64,000 nucleotides of DNA from Tessaracoccus massiliensis (GTDB taxonomy: Bacteria; Actinomycetota; Actinomycetes; Propionibacteriales; Propionibacteriaceae). The position numbers and the translations under genes were made by a program. The first letter of the stretch is position 1, and each line of letters opens with the position of its first letter. This document shows, in pieces, positions 41,701-50,332 of this stretch. Under the pieces are notes generated by a model. The model was not told the origin of the DNA. It searched no databases and saw only the letters and a program-made list of their open reading frames with translations. Where the stretch lies: positions 288,144 to 352,143 of the forward strand of contig NZ_LN623543.1 in the NCBI RefSeq assembly GCF_000826065.2, read 5' to 3'.

Positions 41701-42187
41701 CCCGCGCCAGCGCCGCGACAGGCGGCTGTGCCTGGCGGACTTCTTCCGCGACGCCGACGAGGCGGCCGAGCACGGCCCGGACGTGCTGGCCATGCAGCTC
41801 GTGACGATGGGCTCGGCCGTGGCGAAGGGCGCGCAGAAGCTGTTCGAGGCCAACTCGTACCGCGACTACATGGAGTTGCACGGCCTCTCCGTCCAGCTCA
41901 CCGAAGCGCTCGCCGAGCACTGGCACGACCGGATCCGCCAGGACCTCGGTTTCGGGGAGACCAGGGACATCGACCTGGCCATCCGCAAGCAGGCCTATCG
42001 GGGCTCGCGCTACTCCTTCGGCTACCCGGCGTGCCCGGACCTGGAGGACCGCATCAAGCTGGTCGAGCTCCTCGAGCCCGGCCGGATCGGAGTCGAGCTC
42101 AGCGAAGAGCTGCAGCTGCACCCGGAGCAGTCGACCGACGCGATCGTCGTGCACCACCCGGAGGCGAAGTACTTCAATGCAGGCTGA
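38717..42187 (+). CDS. metH: cobalamin-dependent methionine synthase
   Basis: MetH methylates homocysteine using 5-methyl-THF through enzyme-bound cobalamin. The 1,156 residues contain all four modules. The homocysteine-binding domain has zinc cysteines in GLNCATGP near 223 and GGCCGTTPEH near 288; the pterin domain begins about 330 (NIGERTNANGSKAF). The B12 module has the axial His in GDVHDIGKN near 734, and the AdoMet reactivation domain carries RGSRYSFGYPACP near the end. GTG 38717 gives MATSLRDLLNRRVLVADGAMGTM. The 3' end overlaps the HAD gene by 11 bp. Confidence 0.97.
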   Translation: MATSLRDLLNRRVLVADGAMGTMLQSFGELSLGDDFQGLEGCNEILNVTRPDVVASVHRAYFEAGADAVETNSFGTNLAALAEYDIVDRLEELAEAAARIARGVADEFTDKPRFVLGSVGPGTKLPTLGHVQFEAIRDAYQLQVAAMIRGGIDAVQIETSQDLLQAKAAVIAAQRAAEEAGVDLPILVNVTVETTGTMLLGSEIGAALTSLEALGIDCIGLNCATGPAEMSEHLRHLARNSTIAVGTMPNAGLPELTADGARYPLTPDGMAEALGQYLDEFGLAFIGGCCGTTPEHIRLLAERFSGREVVAREPQPENSASSLYIQVPFGQDASYLNIGERTNANGSKAFREAMLAENWDECIEIAKAQARDGAHVLDLCVDYVGRDGVADMKELASRLSTAVTLPIVLDSTEPEVLKAGLEHLAGRAIINSVNYEDGDGPQSRFGRIMPLVKEHGAAVVALTIDEEGQARTAEWKVRVASRLIDDLTQNWGMDVGDILVDCLTFPIATGQEETRRDGIETIEAIRELKRRYPGVRTTLGVSNVSFGLNPAARIVLNSVFLHECVQAGLDSAIVHSAKILPMDRIPEEQREVALDMIYDRRREGYDPLSKFLQLFEGVTAASVRASRAAELAALPLAERLQRRIIDGESKGLTADLDEALQSKPALDIINEDLLAGMKTVGELFGSGQMQLPFVLQSAETMKQAVAHLEPHMEKSDTDEGKGTLVLATVRGDVHDIGKNLVDIIVSNNGYTVINIGIKQPLQAIIDAAEEHGADAIGMSGLLVKSTLVMKDNLAELNRLGLAQKYPVLLGGAALTRTFVEHDLGDMFEGQVRYAKDAFEGLALMDAVMAVKRGVPGASLPEPRKRRHAKVEVEEEPIEPGTRSDVARDVDVPTPPFWGTRVVKGIPLADVAAWLDHRATFMGQWGLKGQRGGPSFEEIVEAEAMPRLRMWMDRIKTENLANFGVVYGYFPVHSDGETLIVGSPGDPQRELTRFTFPRQRRDRRLCLADFFRDADEAAEHGPDVLAMQLVTMGSAVAKGAQKLFEANSYRDYMELHGLSVQLTEALAEHWHDRIRQDLGFGETRDIDLAIRKQAYRGSRYSFGYPACPDLEDRIKLVELLEPGRIGVELSEELQLHPEQSTDAIVVHHPEAKYFNAG

Positions 42188-42842
42188 ACCCAGCGCGGTG
42201 CTGTGGGACTTCGACGGCACCCTCGTCGACACCGAACCGGTCTGGCAGGCCTCGGAGCGGGCGCTGCTCGCCGAGCACGGCGTCACGTTCGGGCCAGAGC
42301 AGTGGGAGGCGATGACTGGTCAGGATGCGAGGCTCTCGGCCGCGATGCTGGCCGAGGCCATCGGCTCCGATGACCCCGACGCCATCCTGGATGACATCCA
42401 GGCCCGCGTGGCCGGGCACATCCGCAGCCACGACCTGCCCTACCAGCCAGGCGCCCGCGAGCTGCTCGTCGAGCTTGAGGCGTTGGGGGTGCCGTGCGCG
42501 ATCGTGACCGCCAGCAGCGGTTACATCCTCGACGCGGCCCGGGACAGGCTCCCGAAACACGTCTCGTTCGTCATCACCTCCGACGACGTGACCCACCCCA
42601 AGCCGCATCCCGAGGCCTACCTCCTGGCGATGGAGCGCCTCGGCCTCGCTCCTGAGCAGGTCGTCGTGCTGGAGGACTCGGTGCCCGGCACCCTGGCGGG
42701 TCTCGCCTCTGGCGCGGTGGTCTACGCTGTGCCCTCGGTGCCGCTCGAGGAGCACCCGCGGATGTACATCGGCGAAGGCCTCGACGGCGTCGCCTGGAAC
42801 CAGCTCGTCGACGTGTGGCGGGCACGGAAGGACAACGCATGA
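42177..42842 (+). CDS. HAD-superfamily phosphatase/phosphoglucomutase-like protein
   Basis: The 221 residues have the HAD motifs in order: WDFDGTLVDTEP (nucleophile Asp near 10), VTASSGY (motif II), KPHPEAYLLA (motif III Lys) and VVLEDSVPGTLAG (motif IV). The cap is helical, so it belongs to the beta-phosphoglucomutase-like group; the substrate is unknown. It overlaps metH by 11 bp and trmI by 4 bp and is part of one operon. Confidence 0.92.
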   Translation: MQAEPSAVLWDFDGTLVDTEPVWQASERALLAEHGVTFGPEQWEAMTGQDARLSAAMLAEAIGSDDPDAILDDIQARVAGHIRSHDLPYQPGARELLVELEALGVPCAIVTASSGYILDAARDRLPKHVSFVITSDDVTHPKPHPEAYLLAMERLGLAPEQVVVLEDSVPGTLAGLASGAVVYAVPSVPLEEHPRMYIGEGLDGVAWNQLVDVWRARKDNA

Positions 42843-43807
42843 ACCTCTCCGGAGTGCACACCGGCCCGCTGCGCGCGGGCGAGCGGGTCACGCTCACCGA
42901 CAACAAGGGTCGGCGCAAGTCGATCCTCCTCCAGGAGGGCGCCGTCTGGCACACCACCAAGGGGGCGGTCCACCACGACGACCTGATCGGCGGGCCGGAG
43001 GGCGTCGTGATCAAGTCCGCCGGCGGCATGCAGTACCTGGCGCTGCGGCCCCTGCTGCACGACTACATGGTGGCCATGCCCCGCGACGCGGCGGTGATCT
43101 ACCCCAAGGAGGCGGCGCAGATCGTCATGTGGGGCGACATCTTCCCAGGTGCACGCGTGTTGGAGGCCGGCGTCGGCTCCGGCGCGCTGTCGCTCGCGCT
43201 GCTGCGCGCCATCGGCCAGGAGGGCACGCTGCACTCCTACGAGCGCCGGGAGCGGTTCGCGGAGGTGGCGCAGAACAACGTGCGCAACTTCATCGGCGGG
43301 GAGCATCCCGGCTGGACGGTGACCGTGGGAGACCTCGTGGAGGCCATCCGCGACGACGAACTCGACCGCGCGATCCTCGACATGCTGGCGCCCTGGGAGT
43401 GCATCGACGCGGTGGGGGAGCGGCTCGTCCCCGGCGGCGTGCTGGTGTGCTACGTCGCCACCGCCACGCAGTTGGGTCGCACGGCCGACACGATCCGCGC
43501 CCACGGCGGCTTCACCGAGCCGCAGTTGACCGAGACCACGGTGCGCGACTGGCACGCCGAGGGCCTCGCGGTGCGCCCGGGACACGGCACGTCGAGCCAC
43601 ACCGGCTTCCTGTGCATCACGCGACGGCTGGCTCCCGGCCAGCAGGCGCCCATGCGCAAGCGCCGCCCGGCTCCCGGCGCGTACGGCCCGGACTACACCG
43701 GCCCCAGGCCGGCCAACATCCCGGCCGATCTAGGCGGTGCGGGAGCCACGTCTGATGACGGCCCAGTAGATCAGCCGCCAGCTGAAGAAGGCGAGGCCCA
43801 GGACTAG
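42839..43807 (+). CDS. trmI: tRNA (adenine-58-N1)-methyltransferase TrmI
   Basis: The enzyme makes m1A58 in the T-loop of tRNA. The 322 residues have an N-terminal beta domain (GPLRAGERVTLTDNKGRRKSI) and a Rossmann fold with the AdoMet motif GARVLEAGVGSGALSLALLRAIG near 105. DRAILDMLAPWE near 178 supplies the conserved Asp/Pro region. ATG 42839 overlaps the HAD gene (ATGA). Its last 78 bp overlap, in the opposite direction, the 3' end of the DUF3054 gene. In many actinobacteria the next genes would be arc/mpa, dop and pup. Confidence 0.94.
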   Translation: MNLSGVHTGPLRAGERVTLTDNKGRRKSILLQEGAVWHTTKGAVHHDDLIGGPEGVVIKSAGGMQYLALRPLLHDYMVAMPRDAAVIYPKEAAQIVMWGDIFPGARVLEAGVGSGALSLALLRAIGQEGTLHSYERRERFAEVAQNNVRNFIGGEHPGWTVTVGDLVEAIRDDELDRAILDMLAPWECIDAVGERLVPGGVLVCYVATATQLGRTADTIRAHGGFTEPQLTETTVRDWHAEGLAVRPGHGTSSHTGFLCITRRLAPGQQAPMRKRRPAPGAYGPDYTGPRPANIPADLGGAGATSDDGPVDQPPAEEGEAQD

Positions 43808-44089
43808 CGTGGCCACGGCGACGAAAGCCCACGCGGCGGTGTCGCCGGAGACCACCCGCAGGATCATGCCCCCGATGAGCGTCACCAGCCACACGATCAG
43901 CGCCTCGCGCCAGCCGAAGCCCTTCAGCTTGGCCAGGAGGACGGCTGCCCAGCCGATCACGCAGGCCACCAGGAACGGCCACGCGGTCTGCAGGACACCG
44001 GTCAGATCGAGGCCGTGGGACGCCCTTCCCACGAGGGCGAAGATCACCACGCAGACCAGATCGACGATGATGGGCACGACTGACTTCAT
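43730..44089 (-). CDS. DUF3054 family membrane protein
   Basis: The 119-residue protein has four predicted membrane helices ([61 protein letters not shown]), the pattern of DUF3054. The function is unknown. ATG 44089 has TATAGT 7 nt upstream; longer minus-strand frames run antisense through prcB and are not real. Its last 26 codons overlap trmI on the other strand. It fills the place where the pupylation genes normally stand. Confidence 0.82.
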   Translation of the reverse strand: MKSVVPIIVDLVCVVIFALVGRASHGLDLTGVLQTAWPFLVACVIGWAAVLLAKLKGFGWREALIVWLVTLIGGMILRVVSGDTAAWAFVAVATLVLGLAFFSWRLIYWAVIRRGSRTA

Positions 44090-44096
44090 GCCCGCC

Positions 44097-44102
44097 ACTA
44101 TA
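44097..44102 (-). promoter_or_regulatory. putative -10 box between DUF3054 gene and prcB
   Basis: TATAGT on the minus strand ends 7 nt before the DUF3054 ATG. The gap to prcB is under 25 bp, so promoters for prcB must overlap this site or the DUF3054 coding sequence. Confidence 0.5.
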
Positions 44103-44113
44103 GAAGGATGATC

Positions 44114-44893
44114 ATGGAGACCCCCTCGTTCATGACGTATCTGAGGCAGGTGGCGCCGGAGACGCTCCCGGGCACCACCGAGGGCACCGTGCCCGCGGTG
44201 CACGGCACCACCATCGTGGCCGCCAGATACCGCGACGGCGTGGTGATGGCGGGCGACAGACGCGCCACCATGGGCACCGCCATCGCGATGCGCGACATCG
44301 AGAAGGTCTTCGGAGCCGATGACCACTCCATCGTCGGGGTGGCGGGCGTGGCCGGGATCGCCGTCGAGATGGTGCGACTGTTCCAGGTGGAGTTGGAGCA
44401 CTTCGAGAAGATCGAGGGCACCCCGCTGAGCTTCGACGGCAAGGCCAACCGCCTGGGCGCCATGCTGCGCGGCAACCTGCCCCAGGCGATGAAGGGCATG
44501 GTGGTGCTGCCGCTGTTCGTCGGCTGGGACGAGCGGGCGCTGCGTGGGCGCATGTTCTCCTATGACGCGACCGGCGGCCGTTACGAGGAGCACGAGTTCT
44601 GCTCCGTGGGCTCGGGTGCGGCGTTCGCTCGCGGCGCGCTGAAGAAGCTGCACGACCCTGATGCCGATGAGCGCTCCGCCGTGGCGGCGCTGTTGCAGTC
44701 GCTGTACGACGCGGCAGACGACGATTCGGCCACCTCGGGCCTGGACCTCACGCGTGGCATCTTCCCGCTGGTGATGCGCGTCTCCGCCGCCGGGGTCGCC
44801 CGCTGGTCGGAGGCTGGAGTGCGGGAGTTGGCCGAGACGATCGTCACGGCCCGCATCAACCGCCCGGACGGGCCGAGGGGGTACGCACTGTGA
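44114..44893 (+). CDS. prcB: proteasome beta subunit
   Basis: PrcB is the proteolytic subunit of the actinobacterial 20S proteasome. A propeptide of about 33 residues ends in PAVHG; the active-site Thr is the first residue of [23 protein letters not shown], with catalytic Asp/Lys in the normal positions. ATG 44114 is preferred because GAAGG at 44103-44107 is 6 nt upstream; ATG 44108 directly abuts that site. It overlaps prcA by 4 bp. Pup, Dop and Mpa/ARC genes, usually just upstream, are not present in the window. Confidence 0.93.
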   Translation: METPSFMTYLRQVAPETLPGTTEGTVPAVHGTTIVAARYRDGVVMAGDRRATMGTAIAMRDIEKVFGADDHSIVGVAGVAGIAVEMVRLFQVELEHFEKIEGTPLSFDGKANRLGAMLRGNLPQAMKGMVVLPLFVGWDERALRGRMFSYDATGGRYEEHEFCSVGSGAAFARGALKKLHDPDADERSAVAALLQSLYDAADDDSATSGLDLTRGIFPLVMRVSAAGVARWSEAGVRELAETIVTARINRPDGPRGYAL

Positions 44894-45546
44894 GCATGAG
44901 TTTCTATGTCAGTCCTGAGCAGCAGATGCAGGACCGCGCCGAGTTCGCGCGCAAGGGGATCGCGCGGGGCCGCGCCGTCGTCGTCCTCCGGTATGCCGGC
45001 GGAATCGTGCTGGTGGCGGAGAACCACTCCACGACGCTGAACAAGGTGGCCGAGATCTACGACCGGATCGCGTTCGCCGCGGTGGGGCGGTACAACGAGT
45101 TCGAGACACTACGCATCGCGGGCATCCGGCACGCCGACCTGCGCGGCTACTCCTACGACCGGCGCGACGTGACCGGGCGCAGTCTCGCCGGCGCGTACTC
45201 CCAGTTGCTGGGCGGCGCCTTCGCTTCGGGGGCGGAGAAGCCGTACGAGGTGGAACTCATCGTCGCCGAACTGGGGGAGGAGCCCGACGGCGACGTGCTC
45301 TACCGGATCAGCTACGACGGGGTGATCACCGACGAGCAGGACCTGGTGGTCATCGGCGGCGATGCCGACCGCATCACCGGCGTCGTGCGGGAAGGCTTCG
45401 ACGCGGGTGCCCCGCTGCGCGACGCCGTCGATCTGGTGCGTGGCGCGCTTCGATCGGACCAGTTGGAGGTGGCGGTGCTGGAGCGGGGCACCCACCGTCG
45501 ACGGACGTTCCGCCGGGTGCGTGCTGATGAGGTGTCGCATGGCTGA
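44890..45546 (+). CDS. prcA: proteasome alpha subunit
   Basis: PrcA forms the outer rings and gate of the 20S proteasome. The 218 residues start with [30 protein letters not shown], the family gate helix region. The C-terminus reads [15 protein letters not shown] and does not end in the HbYX/GQYL-like tail that docks ATPase rings in some species. GTG 44890 lies in the prcB end. pafA, the usual next gene, is replaced by tyrA, which starts 8 bp before the prcA stop. Confidence 0.92.
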   Translation: MSMSFYVSPEQQMQDRAEFARKGIARGRAVVVLRYAGGIVLVAENHSTTLNKVAEIYDRIAFAAVGRYNEFETLRIAGIRHADLRGYSYDRRDVTGRSLAGAYSQLLGGAFASGAEKPYEVELIVAELGEEPDGDVLYRISYDGVITDEQDLVVIGGDADRITGVVREGFDAGAPLRDAVDLVRGALRSDQLEVAVLERGTHRRRTFRRVRADEVSHG

Positions 45547-46612
45547 ATCGGTCCTGATCCTGGGCGCCGGGCTGGTGGGCTCGTCGCTGGGCCTGGCGTT
45601 GACGCGCAAAGGCTACGACGTGATCCTGTGGGACATCGTCGCCGCGCATTCCCTGGTGGCCGCCGGGCTTGGTGCGGGACGCATCTCGGACGAGGCCACC
45701 GACAACCCCGACATCGTGGTGGTCGCCACCCCGCCTGAGGTCATCCCGTCCCTGGTCGCCGAGACCCTCGGCAAGTTCCCCGACGCGGTGATCACCGACG
45801 TCGGCTCCGTCAAGGCGCCCATCCTGGAGGCGGTGGTCAGCCTGGCCCCCGAGCACCGGCGCTACGTGGGTTCCCATCCCATGGCCGGTTCGCAGTTCAC
45901 CGGGCCGCTGACCGCATCGGCTGACCTGTTCAAGGACCGCACCTGGGTGGTGACGCCGCAGGCCGAGAACCTCCCGGGCGACATCGCCCGCATCGAGAAG
46001 CTCGCCCACGATGTGGGGGCCCACGTCGTGACGATGCCCGTGGACCTGCACGACGAGGCGGTGGCGCAGGTCAGCCATGTGCCGCACCTGATGAGCATCC
46101 TCACCGCCAGCCACCTGCGCGAGGTGCCATCCGACAACCTGCGGCTCGCCGGGCAGGGCATCCGCGACGTCACCCGCATCGCCGGCTCTGATCCGGCACT
46201 GTGGCGTCAGATCATCGTCTCCAACGCGGACGCCGTGCGCCACGAACTGGAGGAGGTCGCCACAGACCTCACGCACCTGATCAGCGTCCTCGACCGCCCC
46301 GATGAGCTCGAGGATTTCCTGGCCATCGGCCGCAACGGAGCCCACTCGCTGCTGGGCAAGCACGGCCAGGACCCGCTGCAGCTGCTCAAGGTCACCGTCG
46401 AGATCCCCGACGAGCCGCGGGCGCTGGGGCGCCTGTTCACCGACATCGGCGAGGTGGGTTTCAACGTGGAAGACTTCGAGATCACCCACGATCCCGTCCG
46501 CGAGGTTGGCTACCTGCAGATCGCCGTCGAATCCGACGTCGCCGAGCAGCTGCGGGCCACGCTGGTCGAACGCGGCTGGGGTGCGTGGTCGTCCAACCGA
46601 GGGAGGGCATGA
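45539..46612 (+). CDS. tyrA: prephenate dehydrogenase
   Basis: The enzyme oxidises prephenate to 4-hydroxyphenylpyruvate for tyrosine. The 357 residues have an N-terminal NAD-binding fold (VLILGAGLVGSSLGLALTRKGYDV), the catalytic region VGSHPMAGSQFTGP near 120, and a C-terminal ACT domain (VEIPDEPRALGRLFTDIGEVGFNVEDFEI) for feedback control. ATG 45539 overlaps the prcA end. The tyrA-cmk-der order is common in actinobacteria, so the seam between prcA and tyrA may be a rearrangement point. Confidence 0.93.
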   Translation: MAESVLILGAGLVGSSLGLALTRKGYDVILWDIVAAHSLVAAGLGAGRISDEATDNPDIVVVATPPEVIPSLVAETLGKFPDAVITDVGSVKAPILEAVVSLAPEHRRYVGSHPMAGSQFTGPLTASADLFKDRTWVVTPQAENLPGDIARIEKLAHDVGAHVVTMPVDLHDEAVAQVSHVPHLMSILTASHLREVPSDNLRLAGQGIRDVTRIAGSDPALWRQIIVSNADAVRHELEEVATDLTHLISVLDRPDELEDFLAIGRNGAHSLLGKHGQDPLQLLKVTVEIPDEPRALGRLFTDIGEVGFNVEDFEITHDPVREVGYLQIAVESDVAEQLRATLVERGWGAWSSNRGRA

Positions 46613-47268
46613 TGTCTCAGCTATTCGCAATCGACGGACCCAGCGGCTCCGGCAAGTCCACCACCGCGAAGCTCCTCGCCAAGAGGCTGGGCCTGGGCTA
46701 CCTCGACACCGGCGCCATGTACCGTGCCGCCACCACCGAGTACCTGCGTCGCTTCCCCGAAGGGGCCGCAGCCGGAGAGGTTTCGCAACTGGTGGCTGAG
46801 GCGGATCTGGTGTGCGACACCAGCCCCGATGAGCCCTGCTTCCACATCAACGGTCACGACGTGACCGAGGAGATCCGCGAGCCCCGGATCTCCGCCGCGG
46901 TCTCCACCGTGGCCACCAACCTGGAGGTGCGGCGGCTCCTCACCGAGTTGATGCGCGCCGTCATCGACCAGCACGGGCGACGCATCGTCGTCGAGGGGCG
47001 CGACATCACCACCGTCGTCGCCCCGGATGCCGATGTCCGGGTGCTGCTGGTGGCCGATCCCCAGGCGCGCGTGGCGCGTCGCGCCGCGGAGGTGGCCGGG
47101 AAGGCATCGGCAGAGGAGGTCACCGATCAGGTGCTGCGCCGGGACCGCGACGACTCCACGGTGTCCAACTTCACCGACGCCGCCGAGGGCGTCACGGTCA
47201 TCGATTCGACCTTCCTGACGCCCGACGAGGTGGTCGACGCCATCATCGCGCTCGCACCCCGCGCCTGA
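46612..47268 (+). CDS. cmk: cytidylate kinase
   Basis: The kinase phosphorylates CMP/dCMP. The 218 residues show the P-loop [20 protein letters not shown] near 6, [16 protein letters not shown] near 30 and [21 protein letters not shown] near 125. ATG 46612 is chosen because GGGAGGG at 46601-46607 is 4 nt upstream; ATG 46609 is too close. It overlaps the tyrA stop. Confidence 0.95.
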   Translation: MSQLFAIDGPSGSGKSTTAKLLAKRLGLGYLDTGAMYRAATTEYLRRFPEGAAAGEVSQLVAEADLVCDTSPDEPCFHINGHDVTEEIREPRISAAVSTVATNLEVRRLLTELMRAVIDQHGRRIVVEGRDITTVVAPDADVRVLLVADPQARVARRAAEVAGKASAEEVTDQVLRRDRDDSTVSNFTDAAEGVTVIDSTFLTPDEVVDAIIALAPRA

Positions 47269-47311
47269 CCCGGTAGGCTGGGACGCTGCCCGCTCTATTC
47301 AGGAGGCTTCC

Positions 47312-48643
47312 GTGACCGAGACCGTCAAGCCCATCGTGGCCGTCGTCGGCCGACCCAACGTCGGCAAGTCGACGCTGGTCAACCGCATCCTGGGGCGCCG
47401 CGAGGCCGTGGTCCAGGACCAGCCCGGCGTCACGCGTGACCGGGTCTCCTACGACGCCAACTGGAACGGCCGCGAGTTCGTGCTCGTCGACACCGGTGGC
47501 TGGATGTCCGATGCGCAGGGCATGGCCGCCGCCATCGCCGAACAGGCCGAACTGGCGATCTCGCTGGCCGACGCCGTGCTGTTCGTCGTGGATGCCACCG
47601 TCGGCACCGTCGACGAGGACGAGGCTGTGGTGCGCGTGCTGCGCAAGTCTAAGAAGCCCGTGGTCCTGGCGGCCAACAAGGTTGACGACCAGCGCCACGA
47701 GGTGATGGCCGCGAGCATGTGGAACCTGGGCCTGGGGGAGCCGTTCCCCGTCTCCGCGTTGCACGGGCGCGGCTCCGGCGACCTGCTCGACGCGCTGCTC
47801 GGCGCCATCCCCGAGGCTCCGCGTGAGACCTACGAGGAGATCGGTGGGCCGCGCCGCGTCGCCATCGTCGGCAAGCCGAACGTCGGCAAGTCCTCGTTGC
47901 TGAACAAGCTGGCGGGGGAGAAGCGTGTGGTGGTCTCGGATGTCTCCGGCACCACGGTGGATCCTGTCGACGAGATCGTCGAGGTGGGTGGGCAGATCTA
48001 CCGCCTCATCGACACCGCCGGCATCCGCAAGCGCGTCAAGGAGGCCTCAGGACACGAGTACTACGCGTCGCTGCGCACCCAGGCCGCCATCGAACGCGCG
48101 GAGGTGTGCGTGATGGTGATTGACGCCTCGGAGCCGGTCTCGGATCAGGACCTGCGCATCCTCAGCAACGTCGAGGACTCGGGCCGCGCCCTGGTGATCG
48201 CGTTCAACAAGTGGGACCTCACCGATGAGGAGCGTCGCCACTATCTGGACCGCGAGATTGACCGGGACCTGCAGGCCTGGAAGTGGGCGCCCAGCGTGAA
48301 CATCTCGGCCCTGACCGGCCGCAACGTCGACAAGCTGAGCAAGGCCATCGAGACCGCCGCAGCCGGTTGGGAGACCCGGATCTCCACCGGCAAGCTCAAC
48401 GCCTTCCTGGGTCGCCTCACCGCCGCCCACCCGCACCCGGTGCGCAGCGGCAAGCAGCCACGCATCCTGTTCGGAACGCAGGCGCACAACTGCCCGCCCA
48501 CCTTCGCGCTGTTCACCAGCGGCAAGATGGACGACACCTACGTGCGCTACATCGAGCGCCGCCTCCGCGAGGACTTCGGCTTCGAGGGCTCACCCGTCGA
48601 CGTCCAGATCCGCGCCCGCGAGAAGCGCAAGGATCGCAGCTGA
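47312..48643 (+). CDS. der: ribosome-assembly GTPase Der (EngA)
   Basis: Der has two G domains and acts in 50S ribosome assembly. G1 motifs are [15 protein letters not shown] near 10 and [15 protein letters not shown] near 187; G4 motifs are AANKVD and AFNKWD; the C-terminal KH-like domain follows. The 443 residues are typical. AGGAGG lies 5 nt before GTG 47312. An R2 half-palindrome starts 11 bp after the stop. Confidence 0.97.
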   Translation: MTETVKPIVAVVGRPNVGKSTLVNRILGRREAVVQDQPGVTRDRVSYDANWNGREFVLVDTGGWMSDAQGMAAAIAEQAELAISLADAVLFVVDATVGTVDEDEAVVRVLRKSKKPVVLAANKVDDQRHEVMAASMWNLGLGEPFPVSALHGRGSGDLLDALLGAIPEAPRETYEEIGGPRRVAIVGKPNVGKSSLLNKLAGEKRVVVSDVSGTTVDPVDEIVEVGGQIYRLIDTAGIRKRVKEASGHEYYASLRTQAAIERAEVCVMVIDASEPVSDQDLRILSNVEDSGRALVIAFNKWDLTDEERRHYLDREIDRDLQAWKWAPSVNISALTGRNVDKLSKAIETAAAGWETRISTGKLNAFLGRLTAAHPHPVRSGKQPRILFGTQAHNCPPTFALFTSGKMDDTYVRYIERRLREDFGFEGSPVDVQIRAREKRKDRS

Positions 48644-48654
48644 CCCCCGCGTCC

Positions 48655-48714
48655 GGTCCCTGAGCTTTCGCCAGCGAGCTTGCGAGCCAGCGAACGACGA
48701 AGGGCCCCCGCAGC
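48655..48714. repeat. palindromic repeat R2, left half
   Basis: GGTCCCTGAGC, a short hairpin (TTCGC with GCGAA around GCGAGCTTGCGAGC) and the 20-nt left arm (48695-48714) are present. The right arm is absent. The half-copy sits 11 bp after der and 55 bp before HNH copy B. Confidence 0.65.
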
Positions 48715-48769
48715 ATCATCGCCCACAGCAACCAAAAGACGCCCATAATATGACTGTCCTGGCCGAAAA

Positions 48770-50212
48770 ATGTCAGAGGTGATCTCTAGCGTTGATCCCA
48801 TGATGGAAGTGCTACCCCGGGCCGTAACCGACGGTCTGGAAGGCCTCACGAGAGGCAACGACCTCGCCCAAACCGGCGAGGTGATGCAGGCGGTCAGCAT
48901 CGCCCAGATCTGCGACGCCTACCAGATCGACGAAGAACGCACCATGGAGACCATCGAACAGCTGGTCCGCTTCGGTGCCGACGGCACGGCCTCGGTAGGC
49001 GAATTCGTCGCCATCGAGATCGCCGCCGCGTTGGGCATCTCTCCGGGCTCGGCGATCGGCAGGATCGCCGACGTGCTCAACGTCCGCGACCGCCACCCCG
49101 TCCTCTGGGAAGCAGTACTGGCCGGGAGGATCAGGTTCTACCAGGCGGTGGGTGTTGCCACGGAGTGCGCGAAGTTGTCAGCCACCGATGTTGCTGACGT
49201 GGATGCCAAGTGCGCCCAAGCGCTGGGCCAATGGCCCTGGGCTCGTGTGTTGAAGGAGTTGCCGGGCTGGATCATCGCGGCTGACCCGGCCGCCGCTGAG
49301 GCGCGGGAAGTCCTGGCCCGTAAAGAGCGCAAGGTGCATGTCACAGGTATCAAGGACGGTCAGATCGGGGTGTTCGCCCGCCTCAACCCCGCCGACGGGA
49401 TGGCCTTCGAAGCCGCCATCTCCGGAATCGCCGCCCGCCTCCCGGTCCAGGACCTGCCCGGCGACGTCGCAGCCCTGGTCCTCAACGACACCGAAGCCCA
49501 GCGGGTGGGTCTCAACGCCCGCAGGGCCGCAGCAATGGGTGAACTCGCCCGCTCGGTGTTCGGGCAAGACGTCCTCCCTGTGCGGGAGTTGATCGTCACC
49601 ATCGACGCCGCCCAGATCCCACTGACCGACCAAGACGGGCAGGAGCTGACGGGTGCTGCGCGGGTGCAGCGGTGGGGAGACATCCTCGCCAACCGGCTGC
49701 CCGAGCTCCTCGCCGGCAGCAGGGTGATCGTCCGGCCAGTGATCGACCCCAGCAGCCTCGGCGCCATCGATGCCCACGACCCCACCGCGGCCATGCGGCT
49801 CGCTCTCAACGTCCGAGACCCGTACTGTGTCGGCCCGTTCGGTTCCACGCCAGCCAGAGCGTGCGACGCGGACCACACTGAGCCCTTCATCGAAGGCGAA
49901 AGGGGCCAGACCAGGTTGCCGAACCTGGGGAACCTGTCGCGGCGCATCCACCGTTCCAAGACCGCCCGAAAAGTGCGGGTCGAACAGGTCTCACCAGGGA
50001 CGTTCCACTGGAAATACCGCTCCGGGCTCGAGTTCCTCGTCACCGCCGCCGGCACGATCAGGTTGAACACGCTGATCCCGCTGCCTCCGCAACAGGAGCC
50101 ACCACCGGTTAAGCCCTACACGGACCCGTCGCCGGATGATCCCGCCTGGGACCAGTTGCCCAACCGCACCGCCTGCTGGGCAGACCCTCAACTCCTCGCT
50201 CTGGTCTCCTGA
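48770..50212 (+). CDS. DUF222/HNH endonuclease family protein (13E12 repeat type), copy B
   Basis: The 480-residue protein is a close paralogue of copy A (4603-6042), about 80% identical by eye over the whole length. It has the same DUF222 region and HNH-like site (CDADHTEPFIEGERG, NLGNLSRRIHRSKT). Function is unknown; nuclease activity is inferred. The start ATG shares GAAAAATGTCAGAGGT with copy A and lacks a ribosome-binding site; CATAATAT about 25 nt upstream resembles a -10. About 60 bp after the stop remain similar to the flanks of copies A and C, so the mobile or duplicated unit includes that tail. Confidence 0.85.
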   Translation: MSEVISSVDPMMEVLPRAVTDGLEGLTRGNDLAQTGEVMQAVSIAQICDAYQIDEERTMETIEQLVRFGADGTASVGEFVAIEIAAALGISPGSAIGRIADVLNVRDRHPVLWEAVLAGRIRFYQAVGVATECAKLSATDVADVDAKCAQALGQWPWARVLKELPGWIIAADPAAAEAREVLARKERKVHVTGIKDGQIGVFARLNPADGMAFEAAISGIAARLPVQDLPGDVAALVLNDTEAQRVGLNARRAAAMGELARSVFGQDVLPVRELIVTIDAAQIPLTDQDGQELTGAARVQRWGDILANRLPELLAGSRVIVRPVIDPSSLGAIDAHDPTAAMRLALNVRDPYCVGPFGSTPARACDADHTEPFIEGERGQTRLPNLGNLSRRIHRSKTARKVRVEQVSPGTFHWKYRSGLEFLVTAAGTIRLNTLIPLPPQQEPPPVKPYTDPSPDDPAWDQLPNRTACWADPQLLALVS

Positions 50213-50332
50213 CCCTCACCGCTTGACCAGCCCCCGCCGCACCGCGGCCGGGCCTACAGGCACGCCTCCATACCCCCCGTACTCCGTCGGGGGAACTAGA
50301 GCGATACCCTCACCCTCGGAGGCGATACGTAC

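Noticed and set aside
46585-46611. Upstream start for cmk at GTG 46585
   Set aside because: It would add MVVQPREG before the conserved N-terminus and lies within tyrA; the ribosome-binding site points to 46612.
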